This document shows positions 1-13,000 of a stretch of DNA of 64,000 bases, piece by piece. Each line of letters opens with the position of its first letter. The stretch's first letter is position 1. Both the position numbers and the translations under genes were made by a program. The notes beneath the pieces were generated by a model that worked only from the letters and a program-made list of their open reading frames with translations, did no database searches and was not told the origin of the DNA. The stretch is taken from contig JAZARR010000006.1 of NCBI GenBank assembly GCA_037389465.1, positions 1 through 64,000 of the forward strand, written 5' to 3'. Source of the DNA: Baylisascaris procyonis. Taxonomy: Eukaryota; Nematoda; Chromadorea; Rhabditida; Ascarididae.

Positions 1-692
1 AACGTCTATTAAAATATTGCTCACTTTATTCGAAATAAATAGTCACTAAATTTCAAAATAAATTAATTCGGCAAGTTAATTCCACAATAAATTTGCATAT
101 TAATATCAACAAATTCATTGAAAATTTTCGTATAAAAAAAAAAGAGAAACCTGAGTAAATGAAAATTTTTTGTTTGTCTCGTTTAAACGAAAGAAATCCC
201 TCTATTTGGGTTGGAAAAAAAAAAGAGTAAGAAAGCAAAAGAAAACGATAAAGAGTGAATGTGTACACTCTTTCAAATTGGAATGATAGACGAATAAAAT
301 ATTATTCACCATATATGTACGCTTTTACGACAGAACACTTGAACAACTGACAACAGACAAAAAGATCATTCAACAGATCACATTATCGATCCTCTCCATT
401 ATCCTCATTCAGAGCATGGATATTCCTGAAAATTTCATTTATAAATGATTTCATCGATCAACTAACTAGTTTCCAATTTCTTCCCGATTTATTCACGAAA
501 AAAAAATCCTATTCGTCGGGAAAATACGGCTCAAAATCAAGGACAGCGAGAATAGAGAAATTACACGGATTCTGGAAAAAGAATCCAAACGAAGAGGAAT
601 CTTCGAAGGACCTTCGGGAAGTTTTTTTCAAGGACCAACCCTTGTGATGACTGTTTTGTCTAGAAGAAGAAACAGAAAAGCAAAGAGGACCA
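1..692. other. AP-3 delta 3' UTR and intergenic sequence
   Basis: The stretch left of the AP-3 delta stop codon (693-695 on the minus strand) is AT-rich. Positions 488-692 are the likely 3' UTR, because a minus-strand AATAAA lies at 488-493. I see no convincing coding region in 1-480. The short open frames here are low-complexity (Phe- and Lys-rich) and lack splice or family support. Confidence 0.5.
488..493 (-). terminator. Candidate polyadenylation signal of the AP-3 delta gene
   Basis: The plus strand reads TTTATT, so the minus strand carries AATAAA about 200 bases after the AP-3 delta stop codon. This is the first canonical signal downstream of the stop, so it is the likely 3' end signal. 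No transcript evidence is available. Confidence 0.45.
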
Positions 693-3600
693 TTAGGATA
701 GAACAACATCGCGTAATTCGTCCACCACTGCGTATATTAATTGTTGATCGCCACTTCGACCGTCTATTTGCACTCGATCACCCTGCAACATTCATCTACA
801 TATCGATGAAAATTTACTTGCTATTTTTTATGCAATTAAATAAATATAACACATAAAATCAGTCAAAATGAGTATCCATACTTCGATAACTAATACAATA
901 AGCGTCTTACCTTTCTTAGATACCGTCTACAAGAAATCTACGACGAAAGAACACTCCTCTCATGAGGTCATTCCAATGCCGATCGGATTATTTCAAAAAA
1001 CTAGAATTTAATCCCAAGAAAACGATGTATGAGTTTGTAAGCAATTGTACAACCTAAAAAAGGAAAACAGGGTTTCAACCAAATACCATAGGAACAGACA
1101 AATTGAAATGTATAAAAAGAACCTGCTGTTTGACGAGAATGCAAATCGGTTCCGCTTTGATTGTATGCGCATATAATGATGCTGAGGAATTATGTCGTTC
1201 AACCACTACAAATAATAAACTTTATAATTTAAAAAAAAAAATGGAATATGCACTGGGAACTTGTAATCATCAGCCTATTTGTAAATGCGTTTCGAAAGTG
1301 AAAATGTGGTGACATATTTTAACTCGAATCGCTGAAAAATAGTGATGCACACAAACTCAGCACCTTAGGTACTACTCGTAAGGAACTTTTTAGGCCTCGA
1401 CGTCGATGTAAATTTGCTTACAATTATAAATTAAAGTGTGTAATGTTAAACGAATTGCATCTGTAATAAATATAATCTGCCTCATAATCTGCCCCTCGGC
1501 AATATGTATTTTCTTCTAATCTCACCGATAAAACGATCAAAGAATAAAGAAGATACTATAACTCTAATTCACTTACCACTACAATGACCAAAGAATGTTA
1601 TCTTCTTCAATACGTCAGCCCAACACAGCGACGTTGAGAATTGTGTAGATGACTTGAAATCCACATCACCTGATGCCAACAGCACTTCGAATGCATCCCT
1701 TAAAAAATTAATCTGAATTTAAATATATTTAAATATTGACAAATAGCAACGATCGATCTAATATAACACTATAAATTATGAATTCCAACTTATTTAAGAG
1801 TCCCCTTATATGCAAATTTTGACAAACAGATAGGGAGAGGACGAACACTGAAGGGATGCGGGAGGAAATTTGCATACGTCAGATTTTTTATTCACCTCAA
1901 ATAATCGAAAAGAACAACGGGGCACAACAAGCACAACATATAGATGCAAGGCTTTGTGAATAGACCATTGCTAGATGCAATAAAGAATAAAAAGTGTTAG
2001 ATAACAAGTGCAAATACCAAAAACACAAAAAAATGTAGTGGTCACTTACTTGCCAATCGTTGCAGGTATCGTGAAGGCAATTGTCGGTAAAAGAATACGA
2101 AAATCGACCTTATCTTGCAAAGTACCTTCGTTGCCCTCAAACAAAATGAAAAAAAAAAAGTTTAAAAAAGTATTAAACGGCGCCTATACAACGACACCAC
2201 CTATGACTAAAGACCACTTAACAAGACGGTATAACATCTGTCAGTGCTAACGTTTCCATGGATATATGTGAAAATGCGGGTAAAACACCTAGGCCTTTAT
2301 GAAATAAGGATTAGCTTTTTTTTTTGAAAGGACACGGATTAGGGATATGGAAAGGAAACTTCCTGAAAGAATACGGAGCTAACTCCTTCTGAACGGATAT
2401 GGATTACAAATTCTTAAAAAAAGTAATGCATTTCTTCCCTAAAGGATTCTTTTAGAATCATCTAGAGGGAAGTACACTCAAAACGCTCATGGTTTAAAGT
2501 TATTTGATTGTATCAGGGGAAGGGGAGGAGGGGGTTCAGTGCTTAAAAGAAAAATCAACCCGGAAATTCAACAACTCATCTCTTCCCATAACCAAAAAGC
2601 CACGCTTAATGCTCATAAAACCACTTAGAGAAGTCATTATATGGCGTTTAAATGTGAGGGCAATTTGAGGCTATTCAAAAACTAGTAGAAATATTTGAAA
2701 CAATCTTGCATTGTAGGTATAAAAAAAAAAGCATTTCTCCATAAGTTTCCCATTTTCGAAATAATTTTATATCGCATAACTTAATTCTCTTTTTTTTAAA
2801 GACAAAACAATTAAATAAAACAATCCCATCCTCTCTTATCTTCTAAATAAATGAAAAAATATTTCCATACTTCCCAGACAATCCTTATAAGTGAAGGATA
2901 AAAGCTATCACATAAAACATAGAAATAAAACAGCACTATACAAAAAGAGGACAACTTACCTCGACGAAAAATGTCACCGTGCCTCTCAGTTTCTGAGAGA
3001 CGTTGATTGCTCTCACCGAGAATCTAAAGGTATGCTCCGAGGAAACACCAGGCGGTAGTTGGAATGCCATCGGAATTGCAGCCTCAACAAAATCACCTTC
3101 AGAAACTCACAAATAATGATAAACAAATGGAGTGGAAGAATGCCTTTATTTTATCATCGAATGGCCTACTACATTACTATATTTGACTATTATATTCCCC
3201 ATTAGCTAGCAAATAGCCGCAATAAATGTGCAACACAATTAAAGAGTACCATTGAAGAGAGTCCCTCATCGCGTATAAGACGTGTATTGAGTGTATCCAC
3301 AAGATTCATCTCAATTTGTCGAATCGTATTCGGTCCCTTATTGGCGAAAACCACTCCGACCGCAACTTGATTCGCATCGTCTGTTGAAACACGAGTTTCA
3401 TAAGTCTAAAACAAACAAATCATAAAGTTGCGCTTTAAAATTTCTAACAAGTGAGTTGCGCTCTTAAATTTTCTTTAAAACCACTGAAGGAGCAAAATTT
3501 ATGAAGAAAAGACTCCAAATATGCCGATACAGCTATGGAAAAAAAAAAACATCTCCATACCGGAGTCATCCTCTCCCTTCCTATTCTGACATATCAGGAG

Positions 3601-6600
3601 ACAGAAGGAGTAAAGTTTGCATCACAAAGAAATACTCAAAATTAGCATCCACTATGAAATATCTAAAATTAGAACGGAGAGGGAGAGGAGTGATCCTAGA
3701 TCAAATTTAGGCTAAGTCTCTGTACAGACCGAAAATTTTAGGAAGTATTTATGTTAGAAATCAAGCTAGCGACTTCATGAATACTAAACTATATTATGAG
3801 AATGAATACTAAACTATATTACTCGCCAAATAAAATATTTTCTATTCTCTTCGTCAGCATCAAACACCAAGAGTCGTCCCAAGTCTTTCCCTCATAAACG
3901 TGCAATATACGCCTTATAATACAGATTGACTCAAAAAATTTAGGTACTAAGAAAAGAAAAGAAACACATAAAACATTAGATGGGCTAAAAACCTGACCAA
4001 TTTCAAGTCATTGCTCTCGCCTAGAAATGCATAAGAAGAGAGTTTAACATCGGATCGATTGCTATCTTTTTTAGAATAATGGTCGGGTGTTATAGCTCCT
4101 TGTGGTGATACAGCACCATTCGACGATGAATCTCCGCCACGTATATTTGGATTACTTGGTGTGCATACACCCGATGTCACCTTAAAGAAACTACCAATGA
4201 TCTATTCATATAACATGAGATACGATCTGAGAACAGCAATAAAACAGCACAGACAACTTGAAAACGAAGATCAGCAAGTATTCACTCGAACAAAACCTTC
4301 CGTTATATTCTCCACTTCCACTACAAATTTACTCAACTTCTCTTATATCTGATGATTTTCTATAGCCGCATATGTGTGTCTATGCGTTTATATGGGAATA
4401 AAATAAAGTGAATTTAAAGAAATAAAATAATAAAGTACTTCACTAATGAGTGCGAAATCAAGTTGTTTGATAGACTATAGTTTTATAAAGATCATAACGC
4501 CCTTCCAGCAATTTTTGAAGCAGAAAAACTCAAAACTCCTATATAGAATGAAATGCGAGAATGAAGCAATAATTTGTACGACCCATAATCCTCTCTTATC
4601 CGCCTTGGCCTCTCATCTGAACGAAAACGGGAAAAGCCCCCAAATAATTCTTTAAAAGGGCTGATGGGAACGGCGTATTGCTTCCAATACAGATATCTAT
4701 TAAAAAAACAGATAGGATTTCACCTACAGGAATACCTGAAATTACTTAGTATAACCTGATGAAAGATCAACGTTATAAGCTAATGAATAAACCTCATAGA
4801 CATCCTTATCGATGGGCTCTTCAATCACTTGAGTGCGTTTGCTCTTTCTTTTCGAGTCCTTACTTTTCTTCTCCACCTTCTGAAATGAACCCCTTAATCC
4901 TCCTTGTCATTTAAATACAACATCCTGATTCCCTTCCACCGACAACGACCTATACCAAAGTAATCACAAAATGCATTTTTTGCAAATATTATCACATTCA
5001 ATAATTGCCTATCTTTATTAAGAATCATTGAGACTCCCTGATTATCTTCACGCCTTTTAGGATCCTTTTTGTCTTACAGAACATCACGATAGTAATATCT
5101 GAAATCAATGAACGAGGTACGAGTCGATCCTCACTGATAACATTCCACTGATAACACCACTTACTGACAACATTCCACTGATAATACCACAAAGATGTTT
5201 CATAGAACAGCTATCTAATATTCAAACCAACTTATCATTCACCAACATTGTAATTAACCCTCACCGAAGCAATATTCACCCCATTAGAAATACAAACTGC
5301 TGTGGTGAAACAGTACCCAATTTTATATGATCACAACTAGTGAATAGCTTCGAAACAAATTTTGCCCCAGCGCCCTCGATAGTCGTTTGAGAGGCGTCCG
5401 AACTTCGCAAAGGTATCAACACAAATACCAGTAATCAAAAAAAAAAGCTCCAAGAAGAATCGATTTCAGGAGCCTCGAGAATTGTTTGAATGAGAAGAGA
5501 GGATTTCCCTCCGAAATTCAAGTTCTCGATGCCAATATCAACCATTACTTTAACCATAACAATTTCTATCATATCCTTTCATCAACAGCCACATGTCTTC
5601 ATAATCGAACATAAACCAATATAAATATTTCCATGTAGATCCCCAAAAAATCCATACTCAAGTTGGGGATATGCCTACCCTTGTTGCTTTGCCCCCTTCA
5701 TTAAGTGCTTTTGCAGCAGCTTCGGTAGCCTCAGAGCTATGTAGCCACTCATCGGTGCCTTCTATAAGTTTCGCTTCGGTCCTCTTCGTTAATGATGTGT
5801 CACCTTTCGATGAAATTTTCTTCTTACGTAATTTCTCACCATCTCTGAAAATACTTCATAATCAATTATCAATAGCATTCACTACCAAAAATATTCGATT
5901 GAATGCAATCGTTGATCACTGTAGATCAATATCCACTACCCTATAACTTGTACACATAAATTGAAAGCTTATACATCTCAGCACATATTTTCACAGCCGT
6001 CTCTTACAACATAAAACACATTCAACTCCGCATTTACCCTCTATCAAAACATATGCAAATTGAAAACCCAATAAAGTTGTCGAAAAGCGCATAGACTTAT
6101 TTCCCCAAAAATAACCGATACTCAATAATAGATATGCAATGTGTATTCAATCAATAGAGCTAATTAAAGTATTCAAAATATAACTTACTCATGAACGATT
6201 GAGGTATGAAATTAAACAGCAGAAGAGAACGGGTTCTCAAGAGACAAGCAAACAATAAATACAACACCTTTAAGGCGATACATTTCGGGTACTAAACATC
6301 GAGATAAGGCTGTAATATGCAAAAATAAATAATATAAAAGAAAGATCCTAGCTACACTACCAGATTCCCAAAATAGGTACTTCCATTCAGATGATACCCT
6401 GATATTTACACGACCGCACATCACCAAACCAGTGCTCATTGAATAAACCGATCAATGCTGTCAATACCCTATAAAACAATCTTCAAAAGAACAAACTTCT
6501 GTGTGCGTTCCTTGCTTGTTTTCGTCTTTTTTGTTTTGTTTGTACGTTCGACAGGATGTCCATTGGTGGTTGTTGATGGTGATAAGCCGTTATAGACACG

Positions 6601-9600
6601 TAACGGCATTGCTGTACTATTGTAAGCGAAACCATCTTGTTGAGCACCATAACGTACATCACGAAGCATCATACGTGGTTGAGCGTATGGTTGTGGAGCT
6701 TGAACTTGTTCTTCAGGCCTTAATGGCTCCTCCAAATCGATATCTAGTGCTTTATAGACAGCATCCATACCATCCTATAAATATCACTTCAAAGGCTTCA
6801 GCTATTATCTAATGAAACATCTGTAAGAGATGAGGAAAAAAAAAGCGATCAACAAAAGCCAAACAAAGAGAAGCTATGAAAACGTTCCATACATATTATA
6901 GTAGCCATTGATATTGCTGTCACCCTTGTCAGACAACTACACCTTTCAAAACGCCATGCTCATCAGAAACACCAGAGGTAAGAAATGAGAGAGAGGGAGA
7001 GGGAGGGAGAGAGGGAGAGAGAGGGAGGAAGGACGCCATGAGAATGGAGAATAAAGAGAAAACAAAAAGCATGAAACAAAGAAAAAGAAATTTCTTAATT
7101 CTATTTAACTGATGATTGAACTCATTTATTTTTAATTCTCTCATTTATTTAAATATCCATAAACAACACTAACAGTTTTCTCAGGAATGCTTTCTTCGTC
7201 AGTCGATTTTGCATTCTCGGGCATTTCTCCATCAGCACGATTCACCTGAACAATGCGCAAATTTTTTATTTAGAAATAACACCCTGCTTATAAGAACCTC
7301 CCAAGCGAACTCCTTATCAATAACGCTTATCACTTATCATTCCAAAATAATTTTTGCGAGACAGTTTTTTATATCGTTATCACAATCTAGCTTGCTCAAT
7401 AGAAATGCCGGTAAAAAGAAATTATGTCACATTAAAATACAAACTTTCGCATCAAAATACAAAGACGACTATCGCCCGCATCAAATGTTATCTCTAATAA
7501 ACAATTACTTCACTATAACATATTTCTTTACAATTTACAATGTTGCGCTCAATTAAGCTTGAAAAAAAAACAAAAATAAAAAATAATAAAAAGTTTTGAT
7601 ATTAAATAACAAAAAAAAAATTGATATTTGCCGATTGCTTAATATGAACCCAACGAATAGTGTTTTGCTTCTCGACACTGACAGAATCCCATATAGAATT
7701 TGAGAGAATCGCGATCGAAATATTTCTGCCCGTTTTTGCACTGTCTTTCCCACCCCCTAACCCCCTCCCCCACCCACCAATTCCCTCAGGCTATAACTAA
7801 AAAATTCTAGTAGCCCTCCATTATCCCTACATGAAATCGACCTATACCCATCCATATCACTCTATCAAAATATCGACCCATGACATCATTCTTTCAACTC
7901 AATTTTCAATTTTTGGCCAATTTCTGAAATTTTCAATTTTTTGAACTTTTTTGTACTGATCAGCCACTGCTATATATGAAAAAAAATAGTATAAAGAGAT
8001 ATGTTTGCGTTTAAAAAGTAAAAGAGAACATAACAAGTTAATGCTTTATCTCCTAGTGAATGTGTTTCGGCAAAAAGGGAAGGGGGATTGAGGCGAAGGG
8101 TGGGGGGGGAAGGGTAGAGGTTGTCAGATGGGATAATACCATACCTGATGAACGATCGGAATATCGTCATCTTCACTTGAACTAACCACTGCTCTTGCAC
8201 CTCTTCGTTTTTTACCCTTTTTCTTTTTTTCTTTCTTTGCCGTCTTCCATGTTAATGTCGATTGCTGTTGTTGCATATATCGATCCAAACCAACAACACC
8301 TGTAAATTGTAAAATGAAATCTAAATAAATTCGATGAAAATTGAGAAACGAATAGTGTAACTGTGTAGAATTCGAGGCTGGCAACAAGTAATTGACAGCC
8401 GACAAAAGAATTTACGTTCGAATCGAACGGAGTAGCACTTGACGCATGGAATAAATCGTAGCCAAAATAGGCAACACTGTTGTGCTCTACCTTATAGGCA
8501 ACCACCATAAATGTTATCTATGTAATGCAAACATAGACTGCCAATATTAATAGCCGTGGAAAACAAGGACAATACAGATTACGGATAGAACAATAACGAT
8601 TTATGCGTCATGCATGAGAAAATATGATGCCCACTATTGCACGAAAGAAATGAGCTTATCAAGAATTTAACAGCTATAAAATCAAAAAAAAAAAGAGGAT
8701 AAGGCCAGAAAGGAGCGGAAAGGAAATAGAGATAGAAGGGGGAGGGATGAATGTGGCGGATAACCAGATAATTACTTCAAGACGAACCGAACGCCAAGTG
8801 AGATTCTCTTTTTCACTTTCCTCTGGACACGAAACGCCCTCCTCACGCTACAATCGGAAGTGATTACCTCTCCCCTCTGACCCCAGAATGTTCTTATAAG
8901 GATCGAAGCATGGCCGTAAACTTCAAGCCCATGTACGACGATTGGGAAAGCAACGATGACTGCTTTATTCAAAGCATGAGTGCAAGCAGAATTGGAGGAA
9001 GGAGAGAGGCAAATCCTGCCCAGAAAGAATCCTGGATGGTTCATATTAAAAAAGGAGAATGTAGGCAGATCAAAGATAAGATTATCAGTGGATCACTATG
9101 CAATCCATTAGCCGCAAATTCTTCCCAAAAAGGTTTTCCACCTAAGGCCTTGACTCGAAGGAAAAGGAACCGAATCAAGCCAAATACCAACAAAGATAAA
9201 AGTACCAATTACATTAATACCTAAAGGAATTAGTTCAGTGAATCCGTGATATACTACAAGAAATGACGTTCAGTTGTATAATGATGAACGTGAATTACTT
9301 ACATAACCATATCCACCCCAAACGATAAAAGATACTAGAAACGGAAGAGAATATCCACAATTGAAATAGCATCGAGACATAACATTAAGCATACCTGGAA
9401 TTTCTAAAGGACTCTGTAGGTCGATAGGTGTTGCTTCACTTCTCTCCATAGAACTTCGTCCTGTAAACTTACTCGGACGTTTTGGTGGTATCGATTTTGT
9501 ATCGCCTTTCATATAGTACGGATTATTTTCAATTTCATGTTGTCTCCGTTCTCGACGCTGAAAAACATAAAGAAAATAATTTCCTTCAATTTCTTCTAGA

Positions 9601-10053
9601 TATCCTCGAAAGACTAGTAGGTTGTAAGCAAATAAAGGGACTCTTCTGAGAGGGTGTGGTTGGTCTGAAGTGTCGTTGCCGCCAGCAGAGACGACAGAAA
9701 AGTCGATTTTTTTTTTCAAATGAAAAAACAATGCAGTCTTCTATAAAAAATCAAATACAAACTGTAAAATTAATTCCAAATATAAAAATTCAATAATGAA
9801 GTGTTTTTACTATCAAAAAAAAAAAAAAAGCACATTTACCAAGCGTATTTCCTCTTCGGTTGGCTCCTTAGAAGCTTGGCTGCTTTTCTTTGCCGTCGTT
9901 TCCTCTTCACTACTATATCTCAAATGAGCACCGAATGTGGCAAATTCTGAGCGTAGCGCTTTCTTGCCAAATCGATATCCCTCATCTTCCGATGATATAT
10001 CCTCTCCGTCCTCATCGGGTTCTGGCTCATGGATCCACGCATCCAAATCGAGT
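693..10053 (-). other. apd-3: AP-3 delta exons 16-29: hinge and appendage (residues about 623-1281)
   Basis: Exons: 9840-10053, 9395-9557, 8145-8299, 7174-7245, 6497-6774, 5679-5844, 4793-4879, 3998-4180, 3250-3405, 2960-3082, 2050-2135, 1577-1698, 1123-1205, 693-782. Exons 16-22 encode the acidic/basic hinge: an acidic run (DEDGEDISSEDEG), RRERRQHEIENNPYYMKG as in the family's BLVR region, a Lys-rich run followed by SSSEDDDIPIV, and YKALDIDLEEPL matching the conserved family motif. Exons 23-29 encode the C-terminal appendage. The weakest boundary is the start of exon 25. The acceptor after TTGTTGAG (exon from 3082) keeps phase 0, whereas the more distal AG at about 3098 would break the frame. 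Exon 21 is less conserved and rests mainly on phase and splice signals. Confidence 0.85.
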
Positions 10054-13000
10054 CTGAAATCCATAATTTTTTAGGAAGTACAAATGAATTTATACTCATA
10101 AAAATAAAATAACGGCTAGTTTGCTGCTGATACGTCCATTATCGGCCTTCAAAGAAAAACAGAGGTTGTGAGAACACGCAATTATAAATAAAAGTCACTA
10201 AAGCACTGGTATGTTCACTACTGCCAAGTTTACGCCCTACACATGCGCTCCCCATTTTATCGGTGCCCATGCACAAATGCCAAAGAACAAACAACCTAAA
10301 TACTTTCAATGGGGTCATACATGAATACGGCAGGTGTATAAACCATAAGCATTCAGAGAAAAAAGTCGCCGCATAATATAAAGCTTGAATCAAAAGTGTG
10401 CCTCACGTAATAAATCGCATCTACCTGTCATAGCCATCTGACACAAATTGAAAGCGCGCTATATGCAACCAACAAATTCATCTAAAACAACAAACGCATT
10501 CAGCAAAGATACATGCAAAAGCGACACACAACATTTGCAGATAAACGTACCCTTCAGGGACCGGTACCTTCCTTTGCGCTTTAGGAGCAACCGGGTTTAA
10601 TTCACCTTCAAATAACTTCGAAAAGTCGTCGGCCACCTTCTCTCGATTTGCATGAAAACGTTCCATAACACGAACTATCGCCATCAAAGTACATGCCTGT
10701 AAGCGATTTCAATCTATAACATTGGCAATCGGCAAGGTAAGATGAGGAGGTGATGAAAGGATGGGATAAGATCCTTTTCAAGGAGAAAAAACCCAATATA
10801 TTCTGTAGAGAAAAACCGACTTATTTAAATATAAGGGTTAAAAAACAATTCTGCACAATGATGGTGCACTTTATAAACAATACAATCACAAGTCACCCAC
10901 TTCTACAGTACTAATAATATTCAAATTTTCAGCGCACTTGTTAAGAAATTAATTTGCATACGGAAATGCTTTAAGGAACGTAAATGAAAAGTTTAATCAC
11001 AAAATTCACATCCACATACATCCCAATTTATTTATTTATTTACTTATTTCAATGAACAGAGCAATCATTACGAATACATGTCTCCTCATATCGCTTCTAC
11101 CTGCTCTGACCCAATACCTCTCTGGTCCACTTGGCTCCTGTGGTCCTTAGGCCAGCCTTTACTTCGCGCAGGTCGGCCGCGTGAAGGTTAGGGTTCAGAC
11201 TCGTCTCCTCCCCGTCGGATGCTGACGAGCCGATCCACGGTCGCTCTTCCTATGACTGGGGATTTGTTCCGCCGCCCTTGTCCCGATGAGGGTGCGGGGC
11301 GGCCTGGCTCGGCTGAGCGGGGCCAACAATTTTGGTCGGTGCTTCACAACCGACCGCGCAGTAGACAAGGGAAAACGATGACACACATCTCAATAGCGAA
11401 TGCAATTCGAATATTTCCTATTCGCGTTGCGCTTATTCGGTTTTATTTCATCTCCGATCATAAAAACTTACGCTCTTTATTTCAAAATCCATAGATCTCG
11501 AAAAATCCTGTCCAGATTAATCAAATCTTTCACATCCTAAGGCATATATAGCACAAATAAGTCACATACTCGTTCTTGAGCTTCTAGATGATCGGCTAAT
11601 TCGAACTGCGGTAATTTCGAAAGCATTAAATTATCAAGGGATTCCACGGTATCCCAATCTTCTTCGGCTTCCGCCTTCTGCAATAGCAAAGCATAAAGCT
11701 TTGCAATATTCTGCACATAAACGCTAAGAATATGGCCCGGCATCACTGCTGTCTTCGTCTTGAGCATCGCCTCCAGGACACCTTGTACACTACATACATG
11801 CCTGCAAAATTACCTTCATTAAATTAATTTCGTTTAACGAGGTAGGGAATCGAAATACCTTTACTAATTAATTCCGTTTAGCGAGGTAACGATTCGGGTC
11901 ACTTGGCTGCATAAAGTAGTGGTAAAGAAAAGAGTGAGGATAATCATATTGTTTCACAAATCAGTGTTCGGCTTACCAATAACAATCTTTAATGGGAAAG
12001 GCCAAATTTATCTGAGGTCCTTATCACTAAAAGACTTTTGTGTTAAAATCTATCTTTCCCCCCCCCCCAAAAAAAAAAAAAACATAAACAGCGCCATCTC
12101 CAAACTGAGTCCAGTTTTCGAATGGCTAAAAATATGCAAATTACTATTGTATAACACCGAAAATTTGTGCTGAATTGCATCCAAATTACTTCAGTTCCTC
12201 TTTTTTCTCAAAATTCTAAGCAGAATTTCTATATTCATGAGGTAGGCCACTCTAAATTGAAGCACTTACTCGGCATATTCACCGCATATCCATGCAGCAG
12301 CAAGTAGCACCTCACAAATATTGCTACGATGTTGTGCACTACCTGCCAATAATAAATTTGCATTTTCAACTAGAAGAGCCATTTGCGAGACGGAAAAATG
12401 CCGTATTGATTGTACACGAACGGTTACATCTTGCATCTGAAATTTACATATTAGAATCCGATCAAATCCATCAATAAATAATTAAATTCTGAACAGTCAG
12501 AGATACTGCTTCCAAATTTTGGAATTGATAGACGACAATAAAGCAATTTAAAAGCTAAAAGATCGCGACTACTCAGAGTCGCTCCTTCTTCCCCGCTCCC
12601 CGTCTCCCACAACGATAAAATCTAGCCATTTGAGGTCAATAATTGATCAGCTCAGCATCCTTTAAAATTAAAATTCCCACTTAATTTACAACTGTAATTT
12701 TCCACGTCCTCTTATTACCCCCTTTTCTCGTCACAGCCATTGAACCAACAGTGTTGTGTATCTGAGAAATACAACCGATCGTTGCTCACCTATGCTAACG
12801 AATAAAAATGAGGATCACCTGTTCGGCGATCATCGCACCATGCTTAGTTCCTTCGACTTTGGTGAGCTCGACCAATACCGATATGTACCTAAAAAAAAGA
12901 CCCAATTACCTTCAGAAGAAGGTAGATTCCTACCTAGTCAGGTAAGAGAGACCGCAGAATTTAGGGAATTCAAGAATGACACCTTTCATATAAATTATAG

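Noticed and set aside
7209..7556. 115-codon plus-strand frame
   Set aside because: It is antisense to AP-3 delta exon 19 (7174-7245) and intron, with no domain or codon support.
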